Origin: Bacillus sp. JCM 19058
GTDB lineage: Bacteria; Bacillota; Bacilli; Bacillales_H; Bacillaceae_D
Assembly: GCA_001310555.1 (NCBI GenBank)
Contig: BAXO01000025.1
Coordinates: forward strand, 1-58,342
DNA length: 58,342 nt
Direction of reading: 5' to 3'
Under the pieces are notes generated by a model, which was given only the letters and a program-made list of their open reading frames with translations, did no database searches and was not told where the DNA came from. A program made the translations under genes and the position numbers. Shown here piece by piece: positions 32,200 to 42,363 of the stretch (position 1 is its first letter; the number at the start of each line of letters is the position of its first letter).

Positions 32200-33004
32200 T
32201 TAGTATAGCGGAAAGCAGTCGAGCTGCTTTCTCAGCATCAAATCATCAAGCTCTTGAACTCATATCCTTGCTTCTGTGCATCCTCGATGACTCGCGGCAA
32301 AGCCTCTGCATTGTCGCTAGACACAGAATGAATCAGCATAATTGCACCTGGATGAATCCGTTTCATAATTTGATGATAGGCGTAATCTCCACCTTTTTGA
32401 TTGTTGACGTCCCAGTCTTATAAGCCATCGACCAAAATACATTAATATAGCCAATTTTATTGGAAAGCGTTAATGAATGCTCACTAAATTCCCCCCGGGG
32501 CGGACGTAAATAATTCATCTCTTCAACCCCTGTTATTTCGGTAAAACGCTTTTTTTTACCCGGTTTAGTTCTTCTGTTAGCTTTTCATCACTTACCTTAG
32601 GTAGGCTTGGATGATGCCAGGAATGATTGCCAACGATATGTCCTTCATCCACCATTCGTTGAACGAGCTGCGAGCTCGAATCTAAATAATGACCTGTTAC
32701 AAAAAACGTTGCTGGTACACCTTTTTCTTTAAGCGTATCAAGAACCTTTTCTGTATAACCATTTTCATAGCCATTATCAAACGTCAAGTATAATTCTTTT
32801 CTTGTTGTATCGCCAATAAACAAGCCTCCAGTTTTGTCTAACAGCTCCAAGTAGTAAGGTTCCGTTGTTACAGGACGGTTATTTTTTTTCAGGCTTATAG
32901 CTCCAGTTATACGATGCCTTATCCGCAGAATGGGTTGGAGCGGCATGGCTTAACAAAAGTAAGATTAGCAGTGGGAAAAGAATTGGTGCCTTTTTCAGCA
33001 TCAT
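32200..33004 (-). CDS. pdaA: Delta-lactam-biosynthetic de-N-acetylase PdaA (four frameshifts)
   Basis: After repair about 267 residues. Signal peptide (MMLKKAPILFPLLILLLL...AAPTHS), then a NodB domain: metal-site LTFDNGYENGYTEKVL, GNHSWHHPSL (HxxxH), LRPPRGEFSE, and C-terminal IHPGAIMLIHSVSSDNA. PdaA removes acetyl groups from N-acetylmuramic acid, needed for muramic delta-lactam in spore cortex. Errors: eight-A runs near 32882 (one extra) and 32550 (two extra), missing single bases near 32418 and 32237; the sum agrees with the length. Expected in the forespore. Confidence 0.88.
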
Positions 33005-33265
33005 TCATCGCTCTCCTTTTTTTGTTAGTGTTGGCTCGAGATAGCACCATTATGTATCGAACCAATATCTGACAAAATTGATTTGTCAAATACTGTAGCT
33101 GGCCTCCTTTTGGGATACGGTTTTCGCTTCACTTTTGTCCATCGACTTTGCGGATTTGATTCGCTTTACTTTTGTCCATCGACTTTGCGGTCTCGCTATT
33201 CTTATCCGCCGATTCTGCATCATCATCCAGCGAGCATCCCGCTCTCCCTTATGTTTGCTTCTTCC
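33005..33265. other. Intergenic between pdaA and the fumarase terminator
   Basis: No gene is seen. It contains the 31-bp direct repeat listed separately. Confidence 0.4.
33123..33190. repeat. 31-bp direct repeat, two copies
   Basis: Copies at 33123-33153 and 33160-33190 differ at one base (TTCGCTTC/TACTTTTGTCC...). They are separated by six bases. A partial third copy of the motif (TATCCGCCGATTCTG) follows. Confidence 0.8.
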
Positions 33266-33316
33266 CGCAAAGAGAAAAGAGCGCTCATCTGCTTGATCAA
33301 ACAGATTAACGCTCTT
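33266..33316 (-). terminator. Fumarase terminator
   Basis: Minus-strand AAGAGCG...ATCTG (33302-33316) pairs with CAGAT...CGCTCTT (33277-33291) with a three-base internal mismatch, followed by TTTTCTCTTT. Confidence 0.65.
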
Positions 33317-33320
33317 GTTT

Positions 33321-34853
33321 TTAGAATACTCGTTCTTTCAATTTGGATAGCTTTTCTAGTGACGATTTTTCGACGTCTGCATGGAGGCTGTTACCGTGTG
33401 AGTCCATGGTGACAATTGCGGCAAAGCTTCTACTTCAAGATGCCACATGGCTTCCGGTATGCCGAATTCCATCAGATCGACACCGTTCACTTTTTTTAAT
33501 ACAGTCAGCATAATACTGGGCCGCACCGCCGATTGCGTTGAGGTAGACGCACCGTGCTCCTCTAGAGCTGCTAGTGTTTTGGGGCCCATACCGCCTTTTC
33601 CGATCACCGCACGAATGCCAAATTTCTTCATAATGTCCCCTTGGTAAGGCTCCTCGCGAATACTTGTGGTCGGTCCTGCCGCCTTCACATGCCACTCGCC
33701 CTGATCGTCCTTAAGCATAACTGGTCCACAATGATATATAATTTGCCCATTGAGATCGATTGGGGCGTCGTGATCGATCAGATGATGATGTATCGCATCG
33801 CGGCCTGTGTGAAGCATACCGTTAATGACGACAACATCGCCGACCTTCAGTTCTCGAATTTGCTCTTCGGAAATCGGTGCCTCTAAGACGATTTCACGAA
33901 CTTCAGCAGCCTGCTCCGTGGCTGCGGCCACTTCATCGTGTAAATCGACCTTTTCATCATCCTTATAAAGCCAGCCCGTAATTTCTCCAGTTTCAGGAGC
34001 GAGAGTCATACCTAAACGGCGATAGGCCCAGCAATTATAGGCAATGGATACAAAAAAGCTCGCCGGCAGTCGATTCATCGCTCCGATTTTACAGCCGAGC
34101 AAGGTTGCTTCACCGCCAAATCCCATTGTCCCAATACCAAGCTTGTTCGCTTCTTCAAGCACATACTGCTCGAGCTTATGTAAATCTTCGATCGGATTCG
34201 TATCATCTACCGTGCGAAACAGCTGTTCCTTAGCGAGTGAATAGCTCGTTGTCCGATCTCCGCCGATTCCAACTCCGATGAAGCCGGCACTACAGCCTTG
34301 GCCTTGAGCCTGATAAACAGAATGCATGATGCACTTACGAATCCCATCCAAATCGCGGCCGGCCCGTCCAAGCCCTTCCAGCTCAGCAGGTAGGCTGTAC
34401 TGGATGTTTTTATTTTCGCAGCCCCCGCCTTTCAGGATGAGACGAACGTCAATCTCGTCTTGTTCCCATTGCTCAAAATGAATGACAGGTGTCCCAACAC
34501 CAAGATTGTTGCCGCTGTTTTCCCCCGTTAATGAGTCGACTGAGTTCGGTCTGAGCATGCCGTTCTCCGTCGCTTGCACCATCGCCGCATGAATTGCTTT
34601 TTTCATGTCAATCTGATTGACACCGACCGGCACCTTAATTTCGAAAGTTGGCATGCCCGTATCTTGGCAAATAGGCGAAATATTCTCGTCTGCCATTTCA
34701 ATATTATTTGTAATAGTCGAAAGCGAAAGTGCCGCCCTCGTTCCAGCGTTTTCTTTCTTCTTTGCAGCGGCGATTGCCCGCCTGACGTCATTTGGCAAAT
34801 TTGTCGATGTTTCAACAATGAGCTGATAAATACTTTCCTGCAATTTTTTTCAC
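33321..34853 (-). CDS. Fumarate hydratase, class I (iron-sulfur), four frameshifts
   Basis: After repair about 510 residues. Class I fumarase interconverting fumarate and malate with a [4Fe-4S] cluster: cysteines in ISPICQDTGMPTFEIKVP, GCSAGFIGVGIGG and GGGCENKN; GKGGMGP and GINGMLHTGRDAIHHH (second domain). Start GTG 34853 is recovered by removing one A from a seven-A run (MKKLQESIYQL). A missing base near 33547, an extra A at 33500, and a missing base near 33416 restore VYLNAIGGAAQYY, KKVNGVDLMEF and LPAIVTMDSHGNSLHA. Confidence 0.9.
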
Positions 34854-35181
34854 TACCTTCATCCTTTCCACAATTACGTTTTCACCCAAATCTATTATAC
34901 TTCTAGTTTCGGTAATCTTAAAGGGTATAGCGCTTTCTAATAATTTTCAAACAAAAATATGACCGAGGATGGTTGTACTTTTTCACATCGTGTGGTTTTA
35001 TTATAATGATGCTCGAATACTCCGGCACCTTTAAGATCATGTGGAAATAAACACGGCTGCCACTATTTTTTTCGTGCTATTAAAGCTGAAAAATCGACCT
35101 GTATTGACGATAAACGTGGCTTATAATCCTGAGCTTGATTTGTCTATTGTTTGCACATTCATAAAAGGAGATTAAAAAAAA
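34854..35181. other. Divergent intergenic region
   Basis: AT-rich, between the divergent fumarase and DUF368 genes. No ORF with a ribosome binding site is seen; promoters for both genes are presumably here. Confidence 0.4.
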
Positions 35182-35993
35182 TTGATTGAACTAAGGAATA
35201 TATTTCGTGGAGCAGCAATGGGGGTAACCGAACTTATCCCTGGGATCAGTGGTAGCACAATTGCGATGATTTTAGGAATTTACGAACAATTTGTCGGTTC
35301 AATTAATGGATTGACCACAAAAAACTGGAAAAAAAGCCTCGCCTTCTTAATCCCATTAGGTATTGGGATGGGGAGCGCCATATTATTATTTAGCAAAGTC
35401 ATTAAATGGCTACAAGAATATCACCCCCAGCCGCTTTATTTCTTTTTTCTTGCTTGATTATCGGGGTTATCCCTTTTCTTGCCAATAACATTAATATGAA
35501 AGTAGCCTTCAAGCCAGGTCATTACGTGCTTTTGCTCATCGCGCTTATTTTGATCGCCTTAACCGGCCTTGGAGACAATCACTCCGGCATTATAACCGAT
35601 TTAACAACGAAGGATTATATCTTTTTATTTTTCGTTGGCTGGCTCGCTAGCTCTTGTCTGATTTTGCCCGGAATTAGCGGTGCCCTTGTTTTTGTCCTAT
35701 TTGGTTATTACGAAACAGTAACTCATGCTCTTTCTGAATTAAATTTTACCGTTATCCTTGTGGTCGGTGCGGGCATTGCCATCGGTGCCCTCTTGACAAG
35801 CAAGCTAATCCGTTTCCTTTTTCAGCATTATACGGTCGCAACCTATGCAGTAATGATTGGGCTCGTGAGCGGTTCAACCTTTGTCATTTTCCCAGGAATT
35901 CCAGTAACAGTACTCAATCTTGCCATCAGCTTGCTAACATTTTTAATTGGATTGTTTCTTGCTATTCGGCTCGGCCGGATCAAGTATGCATAA
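35182..35993 (+). CDS. DUF368 family membrane protein (frameshifted)
   Basis: After repair about 270 residues. RGAAMGVTELIPGISGSTIAMILGIYE and, in the second half, LPGISGALVFVLFGYYE form the internal pair of PGISG motifs that define DUF368, with about eight membrane helices. Some DUF368 proteins have been linked to polyprenyl-phosphate translocation; that assignment here is inference. A missing G near 35452 restores FFLGLIIGVIPF. TTG start with AAAGGAG, spaced by a long A run. Confidence 0.82.
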
Positions 35994-36002
35994 GATTAGG
36001 GT

Positions 36003-36035
36003 AGCGAATCGCACTTAATGCGGTTCGCTTTTTTC
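36003..36035 (+). terminator. DUF368 gene terminator
   Basis: AGCGAA-T-CGCA pairs with TGCG-G-TTCGCT followed by TTTTTT, ten bases past the stop. Confidence 0.88.
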
Positions 36036-36077
36036 ATCCCTTACAGGCTTGCCCGTTCCTAATATCGCTTAAAACAA

Positions 36078-36106
36078 TTGACTATGCAACCCGATTCCCT
36101 TAAAAT
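36078..36106 (+). promoter_or_regulatory. Candidate promoter of the corC-like gene
   Basis: TTGACT, 17 bases, TAAAAT, about 230 bases upstream of the corC-like start, leaving a long leader. Confidence 0.55.
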
Positions 36107-36137
36107 TAATATACTATAAAATGAGCGAGGTGATTCC

Positions 36138-36309
36138 ATGGGGCAGTGTATGTAATTAGTGTGTTAGCAGCATTGGCGTCGCGAACCATTGATGAGTGCA
36201 CTCTGAGGATTTCTCCACGCATCACGGAATTAAAAAAAACGACATTTACCAGCAATGTATTGGACGGTTTTGAACAGAATATAACTATTCATTTATTTTC
36301 TAGGAGGTG
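36138..36309 (+). CDS. Possible small leader ORF ahead of corC
   Basis: With GAGGTG upstream of ATG 36138, a frame that needs one added G reads MGAVYVISVLAALASR and stays open to TGA at 36309, right at the hairpin before corC. Shortening the eight-A run at 36232 gives other endings. No family is recognised. It could be a leader peptide or a chance frame. Confidence 0.25.
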
Positions 36310-36330
36310 ACTCCCTCTTATATTGAGGGA
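36302..36330 (+). promoter_or_regulatory. Hairpin that can mask the corC ribosome binding site
   Basis: TCCCTC (36312-36317) pairs with GAGGGA (36325-36330), which is the corC ribosome binding site. The same CTCC can instead pair with an upstream GGAG (36303-36306). The alternatives are mutually exclusive, suggesting translational control, unproven. Confidence 0.4.
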
Positions 36331-36335
36331 CTTTA

Positions 36336-37671
36336 TTGGACATATTTAATTTATTTCTTTTTGCTATATTGCTCATCTTAACGGCTTTTTTTTCGTTGCT
36401 TCTGAATTTGCTATTGTCAAGATCAGAAGTACTCGAATCGATCAGCTAGTGGCAGAAGGACGGCAAACAGCCATTTTGGCAAAAAAAAGTAGTATCGAAT
36501 CTTGATGAATATTTATCGGCCTGTCAATTAGGAATTACCATTACCGCTCTCGGTATCGGTTGGTTAGGGGAACCGACAGTAAAAGCGATGCTCCACCCGA
36601 TATTCCTCAACTTGAATTTAGGCGAACCAGTGGCGACGATTATCAGTTTTGGGATCGCCTTTGGGATCATTACTTTTTTTACACGTTGTCGTCGGTGAAC
36701 TGGCTCCAAAAACTTGGCGATTCAAAGGGCTGAACAAGTAACCTTATTGATTGTCCGCCCGCTGCTCTGGTTTTATCGGCTTATGTTCCCTTTTATTTGG
36801 TTGTTAAACGGCTCGGCTCGATTATTGACCGGATTGTTTGGATTAAAGCCAGTTGCTGAAAGTGAGCTCGCCCATAGCGAAGAAGAATTGCGCTTAATCC
36901 TTTCGGAGAGCTTAAAAAGCGGAGAAATCAACCAATCAGAATTTAAGTATGTCAACAAAATTTTTGATTTTGACAATCGTCTGGCAAAAGAAATTATGGT
37001 GCCTCGAACCGAAATGGTCACAGTATCGATTGAAGACACTTTCCAAAAAAAACTTGGATATTTTGACCAACGAAAAGTTCACCCGTTATCCAGTTGTCAA
37101 TGGTGATAAAGATAATATACTCGGCTTAATTAATGTCAAAGAACTGTTAACAAGTATTATCTCAAGCAAAGAGCAGCCCCTTAATCTAAACGATTACGTG
37201 CGGCCCGTGATTAGCGTTATCGAGTCTATTCCTGTCCACAATTTACTCGTTGAAATGCAGAAGCAACAAATTCATATGGCAATTCTGCATGATGAATATG
37301 GCGGGACAGCCGGCTTGATTACTGTTGAAGATATTATCGAGGAGATCGTCGGTGAAATTCGCGATGAATTTGATGACGAGGAAGCGCCACTGCTCGAGAA
37401 ATTAGGAGAAGACCATTTCTTAATTGACGGTAAAGCGTTAGTATACGATATCAATAAACTGCTTGAGCTCGAGATTGACGACGTTGATGCCGATACGCTC
37501 GGTGGCTGGCTACTTAGTGAAAAATACGATGTCTCACCAAATGAAAAGGTTTTCTTTCAAGACTACGTATTTATTGCGAAGGAATTTGAAGGTCATCAAA
37601 TAAAACGAATTGAAGTCTATAAGCAAGATAGCGAAGAGCATAGTATAAAGCACGTTGCCGAAGGCAGTTAA
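36336..37671 (+). CDS. CNNM/CorC family hemolysin-like transporter (five frameshifts)
   Basis: After repair about 443 residues. N-terminal DUF21/CNNM membrane domain ([58 protein letters not shown]), two CBS domains ([44 protein letters not shown]), and a C-terminal CorC/HlyC domain ([15 protein letters not shown]). Family members export Mg2+ or Co2+. TTG start at 36336 with GAGGGA. Errors: eight-T (36386), eight-A (36481), seven-T (36674), missing G (36715), eight-A (37046). Confidence 0.88.
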
Positions 37672-37734
37672 TTGACGAAAGACGATTGCTTTTCCACAAA
37701 TATTTAGCTGTATACGTTTCTGAAATACAAACGG

Positions 37735-37771
37735 GGTGTCTTAAAGTTGAAAAATCGACTTTTGAGACACC
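37735..37771. terminator. Terminator between corC and the phosphatase gene
   Basis: GGTGTCT-TAAAGT pairs with ACTTTT-GAGACACC. T-rich after, A-rich before; serves convergent genes. Confidence 0.65.
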
Positions 37772-37786
37772 TTTAATTGTATGTGC

Positions 37787-38416
37787 TTATCCAGCATGCT
37801 CCCCACTTGCCTTGTTATTGAGTAAATGAATGGTCTGATTAATATAATGAATCACCGGCTTTTCTTCTTCAGACCATTCAACTTTAGTTATGCTTGCATT
37901 GTCAATTCGAAAAATCCGTTGGCAATGAACCCAATGCCTACCGGCAATTAAATACATTAATAAGATGCTCATAAAGCCACCGTGAGTGACGAGGGCCACG
38001 CTCCTGTGACGATGCTGTTTTATTTGTTCAACTACAGTTTGACAACGCTTCGTCAATGCTTCTGTCGTTTCTGTACCAGCTATACCCGACGTTAATATCG
38101 ACTGGCTTTTCGCTTCTGGATAGGCCGCATATATTTCAGAACGCGACAAGCCTTGCAATGGACCTAAATCGACCTCGCTTATTTTGTCCCAGCGCTGAAC
38201 GGGTAGTTTCTGAAATTTGCCAACGATCTGGGCCGTTTTGAAAGCTCGACATAAATCACTGCTATATAAATAATCGAGCGGCAGTTCTTTTAAATATTCT
38301 CCTAACTGCCTCGCCTGTAGCTCCCCAAACGTGGATAATGGAAAGTCCATTCTTCCCTGGATTTTGCCTGTTTGATTCCCTAACGACTCACCATGTCGAA
38401 TTAAATAGACATTCAT
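37787..38416 (-). CDS. Histidine phosphatase family protein (phosphoglycerate mutase-like)
   Basis: A 209-residue enzyme with the phosphohistidine motif YLIRHGESLGNQTGKIQGRMD, LYSSDLCRAFKTAQIV, and the second catalytic histidine in VALVTHGGFMSILL. The fold is that of cofactor-dependent phosphoglycerate mutase; most short bacterial members are broad phosphatases, so glycolytic function is unlikely. AAGGAG precedes the start. The frame is intact. Confidence 0.87.
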   Translation of the reverse strand: MNVYLIRHGESLGNQTGKIQGRMDFPLSTFGELQARQLGEYLKELPLDYLYSSDLCRAFKTAQIVGKFQKLPVQRWDKISEVDLGPLQGLSRSEIYAAYPEAKSQSILTSGIAGTETTEALTKRCQTVVEQIKQHRHRSVALVTHGGFMSILLMYLIAGRHWVHCQRIFRIDNASITKVEWSEEEKPVIHYINQTIHLLNNKASGEHAG

Positions 38417-38452
38417 TCTGTCAGCTCCTTATCTGCTCCAATCATGGCGAAA

Positions 38453-38521
38453 TTAATCTTTCAGTAAGCTGTCGATCGCCTTGACAACTGATGCCTCTTG
38501 GAGCGAATCAACCAATGTCAT
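38453..38521 (-). CDS. Possible small ORF upstream of the phosphatase gene
   Basis: MTLVDSLQEASVVKAIDSLL (22 aa) with AAAGG upstream. The same frame is coding-like further upstream (KKEQQRSLQYRLKAV) to about 38590, so it could be the end of a frameshifted longer gene. Not recognised. Confidence 0.28.
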   Translation of the reverse strand: MTLVDSLQEASVVKAIDSLLKD

Positions 38522-38726
38522 GACTGCCTTTAATCGGTACTGTAATGAACGTTGCTGTTCTTTTTTACTCCCGTGGCTCTTTTTCTCTTTTTATCTTCTG
38601 TTTAAGTTTACCAGATGGATGACTGTCACTCAATTGAAGCGCCTAGCTTTAGTCTTTCCTTCTAAAAAAAGTTTCAGTTATGATGGATGGAGCTATAGTT
38701 TATTTGTAAGTAAAGGAGAATTGATT

Positions 38727-39842
38727 TTGAGCATGCAAAACCTTCCTGCCATGTCACCAGGAGCCGATCCTTGGGAGGCTTACGAGGATTTCGAAGCTTT
38801 TGGTGAATTGCGCTTAACTAATATCGAATTTACAACGACAACGCTTTGCAACATGCGCTGCGAGCATTGTGCCGTAGGTTATACATTACAGCCGAAGGAT
38901 CCGACTCCGTTGCCACTTGACCTACTGATCAGCCGGTTAGATGAAATCGCTGATTTACGGGCATTTAGCATCACCGGAGGCGAACCGATGCTTTCGATGA
39001 AAGCTGTCAAAAATTATGTTGTACCGCTTTTGCGCTATGCTCATGAGCGTGGGGTACGAACCCAAATAAATTCAAATTTAACCCTTGATTTGAAGCGCTA
39101 CGAAGCAATCATTCCTTATTTGGACGTTCTTCATATTTCGCACAATTACGGAAGCTTCGATGATTTTGCCGAAATTGGCTTTGCCGCCATGGAGCGTAAA
39201 CCGAATGTTGAGCAGCGACAACGAATGTTTGAGCAAATGGTCTTTAATGCGAAAGAATTGTCGAAGCGTGGGGTCTTTATTTCAGCGGAAACGATGATCA
39301 ATAAGCGAACGCTCCCTCACCTTGAGAGGATCCATGAGCAAATCGTAGCTATGGGCTGTCAGCGTCATGAAATACATCCGATGTACCCAAGTGACTTTGC
39401 TAGTAAGCTTGAAGTCGCTACGCTGCCAGAGATTCGAGCCGGTATTAATCGTTTGCTTGATTGCCGCAACGATACTGTATGGATGCTTTTTGGCACCTTG
39501 CCTTTTTATCCTTGCAGTGACGATGCTGACGATTTAGCTTTACAGCAGCGTTTATACGCTGAAAGCAACGTTACCGTTCGCAATGATCCAGATGGGCGCT
39601 CGCGCCTGAATGTTAATATTTTTAGCGGAGATATTATTGTGACCGACTTCGGCGACACCCCTCCGCTCGGAAATATTCAAAGCGACACGCTTGCAGCTGC
39701 TTATCACAGATGGAGTGAATCGGAGCTAGCATCAACGCTCAATTGCCATTGTCCAAGCGTGAAGTGTCTAGGACCGAATATCCTTGTCAAAAATACGTAT
39801 TATCCGAAGCTCGATTTCCATAAGAGAAGCTCACAACTTTAA
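38727..39842 (+). CDS. yfkAB: Radical SAM / CxCxxxxC motif protein YfkAB
   Basis: About 371 residues. Radical SAM cluster CNMRCEHC in a TTTLCNMRCEHCAVGYTLQPKDP context identical in style to B. subtilis YfkA, ITGGEPMLS, HISHNYGSFDDF, and the C-terminal CHCPSVKC cysteines of the YfkB part. Here it is one uninterrupted protein. TTG at 38727 with AAAGGAG eight bases upstream; ATG 38733 is the alternative. The reaction is unknown. Next to yfkD as in B. subtilis. The frame is intact. Confidence 0.9.
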   Translation: MSMQNLPAMSPGADPWEAYEDFEAFGELRLTNIEFTTTTLCNMRCEHCAVGYTLQPKDPTPLPLDLLISRLDEIADLRAFSITGGEPMLSMKAVKNYVVPLLRYAHERGVRTQINSNLTLDLKRYEAIIPYLDVLHISHNYGSFDDFAEIGFAAMERKPNVEQRQRMFEQMVFNAKELSKRGVFISAETMINKRTLPHLERIHEQIVAMGCQRHEIHPMYPSDFASKLEVATLPEIRAGINRLLDCRNDTVWMLFGTLPFYPCSDDADDLALQQRLYAESNVTVRNDPDGRSRLNVNIFSGDIIVTDFGDTPPLGNIQSDTLAAAYHRWSESELASTLNCHCPSVKCLGPNILVKNTYYPKLDFHKRSSQL

Positions 39843-39972
39843 ACGCTTAACGGAAAGAATATTGCGGTGAAAATCCACCGATGCAGTCGGTTAGTTCCAC
39901 GTCTGCCTATGGAATGAGCGCCCCCAACCCGTGAGCGGAACGAATGCATCTTGTGACATTTCCTATCCATAC

Positions 39973-40026
39973 AAAAAAGCTTGCCGATAGTCCCGAGTTA
40001 TGGGACTTTGTCGACAAGCTTTTTTT
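39973..40026. terminator. Bidirectional terminator yfkAB/yfkD
   Basis: AAAAAAGCTTG (39973-39983) pairs with CAAGCTTTTTT (40015-40025), with an inner AGTCCC/GGGACT stem. Confidence 0.88.
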
Positions 40027-40028
40027 GA

Positions 40029-40829
40029 TTAGCGTGGTTGATTTGCCGCAATAAACGTATATGATAAGTGATCCTGAACGGGGATCCAAGCGCCCGTCCC
40101 TTGCTGAGTCACATTTTTCACTTCTAACTCTCGTTTACCGCCTTTAAAGGTTAAATATACTTCACCGTAAGTTACGACACCTTTTTCTTTGGCAGCTGGG
40201 ACATAGCTATGTAAATAGCCGAGCTGCCTTGGCGCAACATTGTACGTTTGACTTTTTCTAGTTCCTTGTCCTATGACCGTTTCAAACGCCAACGGCAAAT
40301 TAGTATGCTCTGCCGCCTTAATCATCATCATCTTTTCAACAGCCTCACTGTTCGGCAATTTAGCAGTAAGCCCGCCTGCTACTTTCTTTTGTTGCTCCTG
40401 AAAATAACTTAGCTTGTGAACATCCCTTCCACCGCGATTATCGACATAATTTGTATTTACCTTCTGATACTCCCAATTCACTTCCGTGCTATCTGAACGA
40501 TAGGATAGCGGCCATTCCCCTAAATATATCGCGGCTCTGAAGCCGAACGCCAATTTCGTATAATTGATCGTTGATTCATTTAGAATACGAATGAGATCAG
40601 GGTTTTCAATCGTTACATCAGTTGAATCAATTAATTCTCTAGCTAATTCGTTTGGCTGCAAATGCGGAAGATCCTGAGTCGGATTCGTATACGTATTGTC
40701 CTTCGAAATATTTAAGACCGAATTAGGGATTTCAAAGCCTTTTTCCTGCTTTTCCTTTTCCTCAGCAAATCCGTGCATAGGGTAGCTCATTATTGCGAGA
40801 ATCATTAGGAATACAATCAATCGTTTCAT
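40029..40829 (-). CDS. yfkD: YfkD family secreted protein
   Basis: A 266-residue protein with a signal peptide (MKRLIVFLMILAIMSYPMHGFAEE), then FEIPNSVLNISKDNTYTNPT, LNESTINYTKLAFGFRAAIYLGEWPL and a C-terminal VYLTFKGGKRELEVKNVTQQGTGAWIP. This matches B. subtilis YfkD, an exported protein of unknown function next to yfkAB. ATG at 40829 with GGAGG; the preceding TTG is less likely. The frame is intact. Confidence 0.85.
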   Translation of the reverse strand: MKRLIVFLMILAIMSYPMHGFAEEKEKQEKGFEIPNSVLNISKDNTYTNPTQDLPHLQPNELARELIDSTDVTIENPDLIRILNESTINYTKLAFGFRAAIYLGEWPLSYRSDSTEVNWEYQKVNTNYVDNRGGRDVHKLSYFQEQQKKVAGGLTAKLPNSEAVEKMMMIKAAEHTNLPLAFETVIGQGTRKSQTYNVAPRQLGYLHSYVPAAKEKGVVTYGEVYLTFKGGKRELEVKNVTQQGTGAWIPVQDHLSYTFIAANQPR

Positions 40830-41014
40830 CAATATGCCTCCTAAAATGGATTAGTTTACCTCTAGTTTGAACGAATAAACGGAAAATATCCGCTGGCATA
40901 TTTTAGATATTTACGTTGAGCATCGGTTAATTTTCAAATATACATTTGCTTCACGTTTGTGCGAAGAAGTAAGGTATTAGGTCTCATCTATTGGAAATTT
41001 CTGAATAAATTAAG
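40830..41014. other. Intergenic region upstream of yfkD
   Basis: Short AT-rich region; yfkD promoter presumed. No gene seen. Confidence 0.35.
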
Positions 41015-41052
41015 CACGGCGCTCAGAAAATTTTAGTTTTCTGAGCGCCGTG
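41015..41052. terminator. Strong hairpin downstream of the osmC-like gene
   Basis: Perfect 16-bp stem: CACGGCGCTCAGAAAA and TTTTCTGAGCGCCGTG with a six-base loop. The minus strand continues CTTAATTTATT, a weak T tract, fitting termination of the osmC-like gene. Confidence 0.7.
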
Positions 41053-41088
41053 TGGACTTTATCAATTTTCATCCTTTTGTATATAAGG

Positions 41089-41474
41089 CTACGGATGAAT
41101 GCGGGTAAACGTTTCTTTAACGACGATACTGTCCTTCACGGACTGAACCATTGCACAATTTTTACGAGTAATGTCTAACGCTTTTTCAATTTTTTTATCG
41201 GATGCATCAACACCCCGCAACATAAAATGAAGATGAATTTCCGTTATTTCGTTGACGTTCGCTTTATTCCTTTTTACATCTGCCTCGATTTCGATATTTT
41301 CGTATGCGACACGCTGCTTGTCGAGAATTTTCCGCAGCACTCCACCACTGCATACGGCAATCGAAGAAACAAGCAGCTGATAAGTCTAAAGCCGTGTTGC
41401 TCATTTGCTGAAACGTTGAGTTCTCCAAACTCCAAAGATGTCGAAAAACCATTTTCCTTCATTCGAAACTTCAT
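41089..41474 (-). CDS. OsmC family protein (frameshifted)
   Basis: After repair about 128 residues. MKFRMKENGFSTSLEFGELN, then (after a missing C near 41389) FRPYQLLVSSIAVCSGGVLRKIL with the first reactive Cys, IHLHFMLRG, and ITRKNCAMVQSVKDS with the second Cys. The Cys pair is that of OsmC/Ohr peroxidases. Likely reduces hydroperoxides. GGAGAG precedes the start. Confidence 0.83.
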
Positions 41475-41790
41475 TATGCCACTCTCCTATTTTATCTGTC
41501 TAAGCTTATTGTACTGGAATGAGTAACAATTGTCTTAAGAACAGCTTTTTTGATTTCATTTGGCTGGCCACTTGGAGTTTCTACACTGTAGAGACGATGG
41601 CTAAATGAAAAAGTTCACTTTGAATAGGTTGAACTTCATTTATGAATTAGCGTGTATATTTCTATTAAAGTGGGGTGGGGATAACCGCGGGGGGTTTGGC
41701 CGTTTGGCAAGTTCATGTATATGCACCGAACAGCTGCCTCCCCCTTTTCGCCTTCAATGTTCAATAAAACAGTTGTGTAGATGGCTGCTT

Positions 41791-42151
41791 TTAAAGGACA
41801 ACCACCTGGATCGTAAACCCTCCTGGGGCAGTGAAGTACAAATCTAGCCTCCACGATGAGTATTAGGAGGATCGACCTCATACCCATCTCCCTTTAAGCG
41901 TTCGTAGATGTTTTTTTACTTCTGCTTCGCTTTCAATCAAAAAAACCAATATGAAAGCTATCCGGATAATTAATCGCTTTCTCCTCAGAAGCTTCCATCA
42001 GAACAAGCACAAAGTCGTTATCGTCATTCATCCCGAGAAAAGTATCATCATCCTTCGTTCCTTGTAAGCTTCTAAATCCGAAATATTTCTCAAGAAAACG
42101 TCGACTTTCCTGAGCATTCGTAACAGCAAGATTCATATGATTCAATTTCAT
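41791..42151 (-). CDS. VOC/glyoxalase superfamily protein (three frameshifts)
   Basis: After repair about 119 residues. MKLNHMNLAVTNAQESRRFL with metal-site His, FVLVLMEASEE, FHIGF, and at the end LYFTAPGGFTIQVV, the typical VOC finish. Errors: seven-T run (41939), an extra G near 41903, a missing base near 41855; the net is +1. GGAGGAG precedes the start. Substrate unknown. Confidence 0.75.
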
Positions 42152-42237
42152 CTTTTCTCTCCTCCAATTTAATTGATAAACTTAATAATTGTTATTTTAA
42201 TGATGTTACAAGCCAAACACACCATACTAATGTCTAA

Positions 42238-42363
42238 ATAGGCCATACTAAAAAGGGCTTATATAAATTAAGACCTTTTGCTACGACTTTTATAGGTCAA
42301 CCGATCGACTTATTTGATGATGGTGAAACGCCTATTATTGCTGTTCCTAAAGGTCAAGAATAA
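42238..42363 (+). pseudogene. Orphan C-terminal gene fragment
   Basis: A 41-codon frame without a start, ending LRPFATTFIGQPIDLFDDGE-TPIIAVPKGQE. Amino-acid content and conserved-looking motifs suggest the C-terminus of a real enzyme or transporter whose 5' part is missing. Not identified. Confidence 0.35.
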
